Below, in pieces: positions 1 to 7,036 of a stretch of 16,982 nt of DNA. Position 1 is the stretch's first letter. Every line of letters starts with the position of its first letter. The notes below the pieces were generated by a model, which did not search any database, was not told where the DNA came from, and saw only the letters and a list, made by a program, of their open reading frames with translations. Source of the stretch: an uncultured Clostridia bacterium. Its GTDB lineage: Bacteria > Bacillota > Clostridia > TANB77 > CAG-508. The stretch is taken from assembly GCA_947631385.1 (NCBI GenBank), contig CANRLE010000017.1, forward strand, positions 1 through 16,982, read 5' to 3'. Made by a program: the position numbers and the translations under genes.

Positions 1-848
1 TCATCCTTATCGTCTGAATCTATATTTATTGCCGCTGATTCTGTCCATGTTAGGTTAAACACACTATATAAGGTAGTTACTACATTTGAAAATTTAGTAG
101 CTGCCGATAATATTCCATTCATACCAATTCCTAAAAAATAGGTAACAAGAGTTCTATCTGATGCATCTACAACCCACCATGATATAACATTAGGTACCAA
201 TGGTATAGAATATTTTAACATATTTTTTAGATATGTTTTATTAAATCCTTTTATATGTATATACTTATATATTTTTTTGCTAATAACTATATATAAAGCA
301 CAAGATAAATTTCCTATTAAAGTAGCTATTATCATTCCATATGCTCCCATATGAAAAACTGCAATAAGTAGTACATTTAAAACTACAATAATAACTCCTG
401 ATATAAAACTTCCAATTGCATATCTCAAGTTGTCTCCAAGTCCTCTTGAAATCTGTAATAATATTGTAGATAACATTCCTGCTATTAAATTAGTAGCTAA
501 AAAATATTTGTATTCATTGTGAATATAACTGCTAATTATAAAAAATATAGCTAGATATATGACTGCTTGAAAAATCATAAAAAACATTGCTGTAGATATT
601 ATATATTTTTTCTCTTCTTCTTTTTCCCTATTGTCTATTAAATATCTAAATATTCCTTGCTCTATTTGTAATGTAACAATTGGTAAAAGTAAGCTAACTA
701 AAGTATTTAATAAATCTACTACTCCATATTCTTCTGTTGTTAAAAGAGCTGTATATAATGGTAATAAGAAAAATGTAACTAATTGTGTTGCTATTTTTCC
801 AAATGATACAATTGCTGTATTTTTTATTAATTGCTTTTCTTTATTCAT
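1..848 (-). CDS. Wzx-type polysaccharide flippase, N-terminal 282 codons (runs off left edge)
   Basis: Probable lipid-linked repeat-unit flippase of the MATE/MOP superfamily, moving undecaprenyl-linked oligosaccharide across the cytoplasmic membrane. I translated this frame by hand: ATG at 848-846, no stop before the window edge, so the C-terminal part is missing. The start (MNKEKQLIKNTAIVSFGKI) is typical of the family: a short charged stretch followed by a membrane helix and the family-like segment LPLYTALLTTEEYGVVDL (residues 29-46). Further hydrophobic segments lie near residues 47-62, 84-107, 117-132, 144-166 and 169-190. Residues 214-240 (SIPLVPN, then WWVVDASDRTLVTYFLG) match the conserved central region of Wzx proteins. 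The start overlaps the stop of the pyruvyl transferase gene by 8 bases, so translation is probably coupled. It is the last gene of the visible polysaccharide operon. Family assignment is secure; substrate is unknown. Confidence 0.88.
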   Translation of the reverse strand, partial: MNKEKQLIKNTAIVSFGKIATQLVTFFLLPLYTALLTTEEYGVVDLLNTLVSLLLPIVTLQIEQGIFRYLIDNREKEEEKKYIISTAMFFMIFQAVIYLAIFFIISSYIHNEYKYFLATNLIAGMLSTILLQISRGLGDNLRYAIGSFISGVIIVVLNVLLIAVFHMGAYGMIIATLIGNLSCALYIVISKKIYKYIHIKGFNKTYLKNMLKYSIPLVPNVISWWVVDASDRTLVTYFLGIGMNGILSAATKFSNVVTTLYSVFNLTWTESAAINIDSDDKD

Positions 849-1866
849 TTTCTTTTAATACCTCATCTAATTTTTGAAATTGCTTTTCCGCTTCTTTTAT
901 TTGTTCTGTTATATCTTTTTTATATTCTAAATCCTTTTCTTCTAAAATGCAGTCTTCTTCTTTTTTGATATCAATTATTTTTCCTTTAAAATCAATATCT
1001 TTTAATAAATCCTTTGTTTTATCGCTATATATTATAGGAATTACTGTCTTTTTTAACAACAACCCCAAAATATTAGCATGAAATCTAGTGCCTACAATTA
1101 TTTGTGCTTGTCCTATAACATTTAAAGCTTCTTCTATGTTTCCTTTATAGTCATATTCTTCTATATTTTCTTTTATATTATCTTCTAATGATGCTATTAT
1201 CCTTTTAATAGCTTTTTCATCATTTTCTAACTTACAAAATGACATAAGGCAAATTTTATAATGTCTTTGCGTAAAAAATCTTATCATATATTTTATCATA
1301 TTTTCATATTTTTCTTGATATTGTTTTCCTATCTTTGTTTCACAATCAATGACAGATATAATTACTTTTTTTTCATTTGTAATTTGTATTTTTGATGTAT
1401 CTAATGTAAAAACAATGTCTGGTGCACATCTCACATTTGGTAACTTTTCGAATAATGAATAAGAATATTGATCTCTAAAGCATACATCTTCTGCTCCTTC
1501 AAATAGTTTATATGCCTCTTGATAAAATTCTTGAGTTTTATATGGTCCAAAATTACTTCCTAAAATATAATATGGATTATTACCAAAAGTTTTATTTCTT
1601 TTCATGAGAGGCCATCCTTCTATATACATGCTCCCACCAATAGAAATTGATATGTCTTTTGTGTTAATATATATCTTACTTTTAAGTCCTAGTTTATTTA
1701 ATACCTTCATAAAAATTGTGTTTTTTAGAACTTTTCTGTTTTGCTCTGATTTATATCTATTTGATATAATATAAAACATATGTTGAGGATAACGATGTGT
1801 TAAAATGTTTAAAAATAAATCATCCCCTAGATTTTTAAATAAATAGGCATTTACATATATCTTCAT
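841..1866 (-). CDS. polysaccharide pyruvyl transferase family protein
   Basis: A 341-residue cytosolic enzyme of the polysaccharide pyruvyl transferase family (PF04230; relatives CsaB, EpsO), which uses phosphoenolpyruvate to add a pyruvate ketal to a sugar. Visible family motifs: NLGDDLFLNIL at 12-22, SIGGSMYIE at 75-83, LGSNFGPY at 102-109, FRDQYS at 130-135, APDIVF at 148-153 and the C-terminal GTRFHANILGLL at 259-270 with R261 and H263. The N and C halves fit a GT-B-like fold; the last 40 residues are a charged helix-rich tail. ATG start with AGGAG six bases upstream; 16 bases after the polymerase gene and overlapping the flippase start by 8. It probably decorates the repeat unit made by the neighbouring transferases with an acidic group. 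Some family members are not proven pyruvyl transferases, so the exact reaction is inferred. Confidence 0.87.
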   Translation of the reverse strand: MKIYVNAYLFKNLGDDLFLNILTHRYPQHMFYIISNRYKSEQNRKVLKNTIFMKVLNKLGLKSKIYINTKDISISIGGSMYIEGWPLMKRNKTFGNNPYYILGSNFGPYKTQEFYQEAYKLFEGAEDVCFRDQYSYSLFEKLPNVRCAPDIVFTLDTSKIQITNEKKVIISVIDCETKIGKQYQEKYENMIKYMIRFFTQRHYKICLMSFCKLENDEKAIKRIIASLEDNIKENIEEYDYKGNIEEALNVIGQAQIIVGTRFHANILGLLLKKTVIPIIYSDKTKDLLKDIDFKGKIIDIKKEEDCILEEKDLEYKKDITEQIKEAEKQFQKLDEVLKENE

Positions 1867-1882
1867 TTATTTCTCCTGATTA

Positions 1883-3025
1883 TTAGTAAATTTCTATATC
1901 TTTTGCGAAAATTGTTTTATATGGTATTACTTCACATTCATTAAAAATAATAAATGTTCTAAAAAAATGCATTGTAAATATAACCATTATAAATATCGTA
2001 ATAATTAATTTCATTTTAGGTAATAATTTTGTCAAATTAATTTTATCTTTCGTTATTTTTTTAATATCTTCTATCATATCTTTTACATCTAGTCGTTCTA
2101 TGAAATGAGGAATTGATATAACTTGAAATATTGAAAAGTAAAATGCTATTCTAAAAAACAAACTATGTATTGCACCTAATGCTATTATTACTACAGTTAT
2201 TGCTTGTATATTCAAAAACAATATATCCTCTGTGGATATTATATCTCTTTTTTGATTTTTCTTATAAATATAATACATTCCTAAATATAACAATATATTT
2301 TCTATCATTAGAACTACTGATATATCGCCCACTGCTAACTTGCCCGTTAAATAAATACTAAATCTTGTATTTTGTATTAGTAATCCGATTATATCAAATA
2401 GTTTTGTATTTAATATTAATATTATTGCTGTTATTGGTAGTACAACCTTTATATTTCCTAACATTTTTTTGTCTAAAAACAATAATGCTAGCATAACTAT
2501 ACTTGTACTATGTATTGTTGTCGCTAATATTACACCTAATGCATACCATATCTTTTGTTTCTTTTTCAATAAGAATTGGTATGAAAACAAAATAATCGCA
2601 ATTGCAACATATTGTCTCATTATATTTAGAGAATAGAAAAAGTGACCACATACAAAAAATATCAATACACTCAATATTACATTATTAGATTTTTTCACTA
2701 TTGTTGTCATGATACATCCAATTATAATAGCAGATGAAATAATAAATATCCATACATAATCATTAGAAAATAATTGGATAAATTGTATTAATAATTTAAA
2801 ACCTATTTCTAAATTTGGTATGTCCATTCCTTTTGACATATTGCTGAAATCCCAAACGTATCTTTTGTGATAATCTACACCTAGTCCATATCTAAAGGAT
2901 GATACTATAAAAAAAGGTAACGTGGCTAATATATAATATAATATTTCTAACTTTTTATGTTTGGTTTTTTGTGCCAATATTAAGAATATAATTGATATTA
3001 TTAACATTAATATATATACAATCAT
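1883..3025 (-). CDS. EpsG/Wzy-like polysaccharide polymerase (membrane protein)
   Basis: A 380-residue polytopic membrane protein resembling EpsG-family (PF14897) polymerases, which join flipped repeat units on the outer face of the membrane. About ten hydrophobic segments can be picked out, beginning at residues 2-19 and ending near 340-360. Signature features are SSFRYGLGVDYHKRY (about 42-56), matching the FRxGxGxDY motif between the first helices, and SLNIMRQYVAIAIILF (about 132-147), the conserved NxxRQ..A helix, followed by an IHSTS segment near 171-175. ATG start with AAGGGAG upstream, 13 bases after the acyltransferase stop. Together with the flippase this marks the cluster as a Wzx/Wzy-dependent pathway. 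Alternative names (O-antigen ligase, Wzy) are possible because these membrane families diverge fast; polymerase is best supported by the RYGxGxDY motif and context. Confidence 0.82.
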   Translation of the reverse strand: MIVYILMLIISIIFLILAQKTKHKKLEILYYILATLPFFIVSSFRYGLGVDYHKRYVWDFSNMSKGMDIPNLEIGFKLLIQFIQLFSNDYVWIFIISSAIIIGCIMTTIVKKSNNVILSVLIFFVCGHFFYSLNIMRQYVAIAIILFSYQFLLKKKQKIWYALGVILATTIHSTSIVMLALLFLDKKMLGNIKVVLPITAIILILNTKLFDIIGLLIQNTRFSIYLTGKLAVGDISVVLMIENILLYLGMYYIYKKNQKRDIISTEDILFLNIQAITVVIIALGAIHSLFFRIAFYFSIFQVISIPHFIERLDVKDMIEDIKKITKDKINLTKLLPKMKLIITIFIMVIFTMHFFRTFIIFNECEVIPYKTIFAKDIEIY

Positions 3026-3038
3026 GTTTAACTCCCTT

Positions 3039-3716
3039 TTATTTTTGTTTCATTTTATCATTATCAAAAGCAAAAGTAAATCCTTTTTCCAGTATCTTCT
3101 TCAATGGATTTATAATAATTTTTTGGATTACAATAGATAAACCTAATGTTATAACAAAACTAATTACAAAAATACAAACACCAAATAACATGTTATGTGT
3201 TGCCGTTATTTTTAGTGGAAATAAATTTGCTACTCTCGATACTACCACCATATGCAATAAGTAAAATGTAAAACTATATTGAGCTACTTTAGAAATTGCT
3301 TTTTGTATTTTTGTTATATTAATTTTTACTTTATCTAACAAGAAGAAATATAATCCAAATGCTTGTAAAGTAAGAAGTGGACTTGGATCTGTTAATCTAT
3401 AACTATAATTCATAAAACGTCTAATTAATATCTGACTAATTAATGCTACAATACCAATTATAATCAAAATATTTCTTTGCTTTTTACTTGGAAAAATATC
3501 TTCTATTAAATAGCCTGCAAAATAATAAAAGTGCCAGCCTACTAATCCAACAGTTGCAAATGTCATCATATTAGGTAAGCCCAAATAGTAATAAAAGCAT
3601 TCATACAAAAACCTATAAGCAAAAATAATTTCTTTTCCCATAAAGATAAGCTTTTCAATAATTTTGAAAAAAATGGAGAAAGTATTAAAATTCCTATTAA
3701 ATAATAAATAAACCAA
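3039..3716 (-). CDS. acyltransferase-3 family protein, C-terminal fragment of a frameshifted gene
   Basis: This frame encodes the C-terminal half of an acyltransferase-3 (OafA/WecH-like) integral membrane protein. The frame is open from 3716, but only the part from about residue 45 onward (YLGLPNMMTFATVGLVGWHF) looks like real protein; the first 40 or so residues are an out-of-frame reading of the upstream fragment and their ATG has no convincing ribosome site. Visible features: several membrane segments (about 48-70, 82-100, 145-160, 172-200), a loop rich in charged residues, and a C-terminal positively charged tail ending MKQK. The downstream polymerase starts 13 bases after its stop. It continues the gene at 3566-4096 after a shift to another frame between about 3566 and 3611. 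If the shift is a sequencing error the intact protein would be about 350 residues, normal for the family. Confidence 0.75.
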   Translation of the reverse strand: MVYLLFNRNFNTFSIFFKIIEKLIFMGKEIIFAYRFLYECFYYYLGLPNMMTFATVGLVGWHFYYFAGYLIEDIFPSKKQRNILIIIGIVALISQILIRRFMNYSYRLTDPSPLLTLQAFGLYFFLLDKVKINITKIQKAISKVAQYSFTFYLLHMVVVSRVANLFPLKITATHNMLFGVCIFVISFVITLGLSIVIQKIIINPLKKILEKGFTFAFDNDKMKQK

Positions 3717-4096
3717 TAAGTCCCACTTATTTTTCCTGCTAACATTTTTTGTAAATAATCAACTACACTTAAATTAGTGTTATTTATAATATAAACTAGT
3801 ATAGAAACAATAATAAATGGTAATATAATTGACATTACCCTTTTTACATAGAATTTCTTGTAATCTTCTTTTTCTGAAAAATTTTTATTTAAATTAAATT
3901 TCCCACTTAGCATAAAAAATAGCGGATTCCCTATCATAAACAAATCAGTTGCAATAGTTATTACATACCATGTAGTGTTATACGGCTCCATAAATTGTTT
4001 TATGCAGCTTAGTACATGCACTCCTAATACCATTAGCATGAAAACTACTCTCATTAAATCATATTGAAATATTCTTTCTTCTTTTTTACTTTCCAT
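3566..4096 (-). CDS. acyltransferase-3 family protein, N-terminal fragment of a frameshifted gene
   Basis: N-terminal 176 residues of an acyltransferase-3 membrane protein, the family that transfers acetyl or similar acyl groups from the cytosol to extracytoplasmic sugars. The family signature is in the first helix: FQYDLMRVVFMLMVLGVHVL (10-29), with R16 and H27 in the conserved R...H spacing. FFMLSGKF near 60-67 and GTYWFIYYLIGILILSPF near 124-141 are also typical. The frame ends at TGA TGA just after IWAYLI, inside a membrane helix; a full-length member should continue for about another 180 residues, and it does in a different frame (see 3039-3716). The ATG start has AAAAGGGAT upstream. It probably O-acetylates the repeat unit if the gene is functional; as read here, the product is truncated. 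A TGA-as-Trp code does not rescue it, because the same frame reaches TAG ten codons later. Confidence 0.8.
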   Translation of the reverse strand: MESKKEERIFQYDLMRVVFMLMVLGVHVLSCIKQFMEPYNTTWYVITIATDLFMIGNPLFFMLSGKFNLNKNFSEKEDYKKFYVKRVMSIILPFIIVSILVYIINNTNLSVVDYLQKMLAGKISGTYWFIYYLIGILILSPFFSKLLKSLSLWEKKLFLLIGFCMNAFITIWAYLI

Positions 4097-4104
4097 TTTT
4101 ATCC

Positions 4105-4132
4105 CTTTTCATTTTTATATAATAATGAAAAG
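4105..4132 (-). promoter_or_regulatory. inverted repeat covering the acyltransferase ribosome site
   Basis: CTTTTCAT and ATGAAAAG (minus strand) form a perfect 8-bp inverted repeat with a 12-base A/T loop. The 3' arm contains the AAAAGG part of the ribosome site of the acyltransferase gene that starts at 4096, so a hairpin here could lower its translation. The 5' arm overlaps the last two bases of the terminator-like stem at 4131-4156. The repeat is seen directly; a regulatory role is inference, and an AT-rich stem of this size may be only weakly stable. Confidence 0.35.
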
Positions 4133-4156
4133 ATTACCCTAACAATTAGGTAATCT
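4131..4156 (-). terminator. probable rho-independent terminator after the LRR-CAP-SLH gene
   Basis: On the minus strand AGATTACC pairs with GGTAATCT (8 bp), extended by TAA/TTA across one bulged G to leave a three-base TTG loop. It is followed by TTTCATTATTATAT, a broken T-rich tract. It lies 17 bases after the stop of the surface-protein gene and before the acyltransferase gene. The imperfect U-tract suggests partial termination or an mRNA 3'-end stabiliser, allowing different levels of the surface protein and the downstream genes. Confidence 0.6.
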
Positions 4157-4172
4157 ATTCATTAATATTCTA

Positions 4173-6092
4173 TTATTGTACATTAGTACTATATTTGAAT
4201 AACATAGAAGCTGCTTCTGCTCTAGTAGCCGTTCCATTTGGTGATACTTTCTTAGTTTCTTCACTTCCTGTAATAACTCCCCTAGCTACAGCCCATTGCA
4301 TTGCTTCTTTAGCATAATCAGCAGTTGCATTTCCATCCTTAAATTTGCTTAAGTTTCCTGTTGCACTTATCTTTTTTCCTTTATATTGTGTATAATGCAT
4401 TAATATTACTGCTAAGTCTTGTCTTTTTACTGGGTCTTCTGGACCAAATTTTCCGGTTTGTCCATATCCATTTACAATTCCTACTGAAGTTGCCCATTTT
4501 ACTGCATCATAATAAAATCCACTTTTTTTAACATCTGTAAATTTATTAGAATTTGGTACCGCCTTAGAACCTTCCATTCTCCAAAGTATTGTTACAATCT
4601 GTCCTCTTGTTAAATTTGAATTTGGTTCAAATTTATTTCCACTACCCATTATAATTCCTCTACAATAAGAATCATTTACTGCTGAATAAAACCATTCTCC
4701 TTCTCCAACATCTGTAAAAGGTAATTTTACTGATATATTATAAGTTAGTGATTTATTCCCAATTGCTGCTTTTACTGTTGTATTACCTGTTTTTATTCCT
4801 TTTATAGCACCTTTAGAAGTTACTGTTGCAGTTTTAGAACTACCACTAGTCCAAGTAAAGCTTTCTGGCTCTAATATGACATGTGATACAGACCATCTTG
4901 TATTAATATTATATATTTTTCCAATTGTTGTAGTTTCTTGCATTTTTACATTTACATTGGTTAGACTTGTACCTTGTAAAGAAATCTTATCATCTAATGT
5001 TTTTACTGCTTGCTTTTCCGTTTTATTTGCTGGCATAGACACATTTATTGCTGTATCTGAAGAGAAACATTGTGTCCAATACCATTGATTATTTGTATAA
5101 AAACATCCAATTCCAATACTTTTCCAACTACTTTTTAAAATATTGGCTTTATGCCCTGGTGAATTCATCCATTCATTCATTGCTTCAGCAGCTGTTGATA
5201 AACCTGCTGTTATATTTTCACCAGACATTTTTCTACATGCCGAATAGCAGTTTAAACCACTTGGTCGTGTATGGTCAAAATAAATAGATATCTCCTTTGC
5301 CCTTTGCATTGCTGCTTCTAATAAATCTCTATCCATTGTCAAACTAGATAATCCTTGTTTTTTTCTTTCTTCATTTACTTTATCTAGAACTTCATATGCC
5401 TTTTTATAATCAAATGTTCCTGTTACATATACATCATATGCTATTGCATAAGTTCCATCATCTAATTTTTGTAATTTAGTTTTAGATATATCTAGTTGTG
5501 TATTTTGGTCAAAAGATCCTGCTGTAATCCATTCTACAGTCGCTGGTATTGTTACCTGAGCTAAACTCGTACATCCTAAAAAAGAGTATTCAATCCTTTT
5601 TAAGTTACTAGGAAGTGTTACTTTTGTTAATGATGTACATTTATAAAAAATTCTTGAATCTAGATTTTGTATTTTATTACCTAATGTAGCAGTTGACAAT
5701 TTTGGACATTCCGAAAATGTAATATAAGGTAAATCTGTTACATTAGCATTAACAACTGCTGTTGTTAAATTAGTACAACCACTAAATGTTCCATAGCCCA
5801 TTTTGGTAACACTAGCTGGAATAGTAATTGAACCTATGTTAGTTCTAGCAAAACAGCAATCTCCAAGAGTAGTCACACTATTTGGAATTGTTATACTTTG
5901 TATCTGTCCATCTATGAATGCATTTTCTCCAATCGTTTTTACTGAATTTGGTATTGTAAATGTTGCATCTGTTTTCCCTTGTGGATAAATTACAACTTTA
6001 GTTTTATCCTTGGTAAGTAAAACTCCATTTACATCACAAAAGCTTTTATTATTAGCATTTACACTAATGCTCTTTAATGTAGACGTTCCCAT
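4173..6092 (-). CDS. surface protein, 3' fragment: BspA-like LRRs, CAP domain, Ig-like region, three SLH repeats
   Basis: The larger, C-terminal fragment (639 residues from this ATG) of a split secreted protein. Order: BspA/TpLRR-type leucine-rich repeats to about 200 (pattern SITIPxSVTxxGxxxF); a CAP/SCP-like domain about 234-345 with the family's VNEERKKQGL, FDHTRPSG (H274), GEN (E292) and SPGHKANIL (H314); an Ig-like/Big2-type stretch about 375-456 ending GNTTVKAAIGNKSLTY; and three SLH repeats at about 458-505, 517-563 and 583-636, including FTDV, WFYSAV and TRGQ elements. SLH repeats normally bind wall polysaccharide non-covalently, so this is a cell-surface protein. The ATG at 6092 has no ribosome site and falls inside an LRR; codons upstream in the same frame (about 6194-6093) also read as LRR (NVKTIGDYAF). 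So this is the continuation of 6187-6972, not an independent gene. It ends in tandem TAA TAG. Confidence 0.88.
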   Translation of the reverse strand: MGTSTLKSISVNANNKSFCDVNGVLLTKDKTKVVIYPQGKTDATFTIPNSVKTIGENAFIDGQIQSITIPNSVTTLGDCCFARTNIGSITIPASVTKMGYGTFSGCTNLTTAVVNANVTDLPYITFSECPKLSTATLGNKIQNLDSRIFYKCTSLTKVTLPSNLKRIEYSFLGCTSLAQVTIPATVEWITAGSFDQNTQLDISKTKLQKLDDGTYAIAYDVYVTGTFDYKKAYEVLDKVNEERKKQGLSSLTMDRDLLEAAMQRAKEISIYFDHTRPSGLNCYSACRKMSGENITAGLSTAAEAMNEWMNSPGHKANILKSSWKSIGIGCFYTNNQWYWTQCFSSDTAINVSMPANKTEKQAVKTLDDKISLQGTSLTNVNVKMQETTTIGKIYNINTRWSVSHVILEPESFTWTSGSSKTATVTSKGAIKGIKTGNTTVKAAIGNKSLTYNISVKLPFTDVGEGEWFYSAVNDSYCRGIIMGSGNKFEPNSNLTRGQIVTILWRMEGSKAVPNSNKFTDVKKSGFYYDAVKWATSVGIVNGYGQTGKFGPEDPVKRQDLAVILMHYTQYKGKKISATGNLSKFKDGNATADYAKEAMQWAVARGVITGSEETKKVSPNGTATRAEAASMLFKYSTNVQ

Positions 6093-6186
6093 AAAAGCTA
6101 ATGAATCAATAGATGTAGTTGTAGCTGGAATTGTAATACTAGTAATTTTTATTTTATTAAAAGCATAATCACCTATTGTTTTTACA

Positions 6187-6972
6187 TTACTTCCGTAGTG
6201 TAACAGTACTTAAATTTACATCTTCTGCAAATGCTCCTCTTTGTATGTCTGTTACAGTATTTGGGATAGTTATACTAGTTAGTGATTTGTTCCAATAAAA
6301 TGCATATTTTCCTATCACTTTAACAGTTGATGGTATCGCATATGTTGTTCCAGTTTTTGCTGTTGGATAAGCAACTATTTCAGTTTTGTCTTTATTAAAT
6401 AAAACTCCATTTTGTGCTGAAAAATTTGGATTGCTAGCATTTACATTATATGTTGTTAAACCTACATCTGCTGAGAATGCACTTGCATCAAATTCTTTCA
6501 AATTTTTTCCGAATGTAACTGATGTAATTCCAGAAATACTACAAAAAGCTTCGCTTCCTATTTTTTCTACTGAATCAGGAAGAACTAAATTCCCTGAAAT
6601 TTTATTATAATAAAAGGCACTTGAGCCAATTTCTTTTATTCCTGTACCAAAAGTAATTGATTTTATACCAAAACAATAATGAAACGCATATGCCCCTATT
6701 GTTTTTACTGTGTTTGGTATAACAACAGAAGTAATTCCAGTTTCATAATAGAAAGCATAACTACCTATTTCTGTAACTGTTTTTCCATCAATTTGAGAAG
6801 GAATTGTTAGTGCTCCTGTAGGAGCTGTGTGTCCAGTAATTCTTAATGTTCCATCACTTAATGTCGAATATTTAAATTGTCCACTCGTAGCTGCCATAAC
6901 CTGTGACTTTGCTGGAAATAATATGCATACCATACATAATACTAATAAAATAACTATAAAAATTCTTTTCAT
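6187..6972 (-). CDS. surface protein, 5' fragment: signal peptide and BspA-like leucine-rich repeats
   Basis: N-terminal 261 residues of the split surface protein. Residues 1-27 are a signal peptide: MKR, a hydrophobic core (IFIVILLVLCMVCILF) and a likely cleavage site after SQVMA. From about residue 60 BspA/TpLRR repeats follow with the pattern SITIPNTVTxIGxxAFxxxxxL, for example ITSVVIPNTVKTIGAYAF. A degenerate insert, NPNFSAQNGVLFNKDKTEIV (about 181-200), recurs in the 3' fragment as a similar NGVLLTKDKTKVV stretch, giving a long period of roughly 390 bases. The frame ends at TAA just after STVTLRK; dropping the C at 6195 turns this into VTLGSNVKTIGDYAF, the exact repeat pattern, in the frame of the next fragment. 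ATG start with AAAGGGG upstream; 64 bases after the GT4 gene. The intact protein would be about 930 residues. Confidence 0.87.
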   Translation of the reverse strand: MKRIFIVILLVLCMVCILFPAKSQVMAATSGQFKYSTLSDGTLRITGHTAPTGALTIPSQIDGKTVTEIGSYAFYYETGITSVVIPNTVKTIGAYAFHYCFGIKSITFGTGIKEIGSSAFYYNKISGNLVLPDSVEKIGSEAFCSISGITSVTFGKNLKEFDASAFSADVGLTTYNVNASNPNFSAQNGVLFNKDKTEIVAYPTAKTGTTYAIPSTVKVIGKYAFYWNKSLTSITIPNTVTDIQRGAFAEDVNLSTVTLRK

Positions 6973-7036
6973 TTTTTTACCCCTTTCTTTTTATTATTAA
7001 TTTAAATTATTTTATGGTGGCATTTTTCATCTCTCC

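Noticed and set aside
3566..3580. TGA read as tryptophan
   Set aside because: Reading through the two TGA codons leads to TAG after a few codons and does not restore the family sequence. Intact genes use TAA or TAG, which is expected at this base composition.
3566..3620. Minus-one programmed frameshift at TTTGGGC in the acyltransferase gene
   Set aside because: The heptamer is present on the coding strand but out of phase with the upstream reading frame (codons are ATT TGG GCT), so it cannot act in the usual way.
6093..6195. Programmed frameshifting in the LRR gene
   Set aside because: The junction CTACGGAAGTAATG has no slippery heptamer or homopolymer run and no obvious downstream pseudoknot-like signal; a mutation or sequence error is simpler.
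6973..7036. Separate promoter for the surface-protein gene
   Set aside because: The 64-base gap is AT-rich but I find no TTGACA-like and TATAAT-like pair at acceptable spacing.
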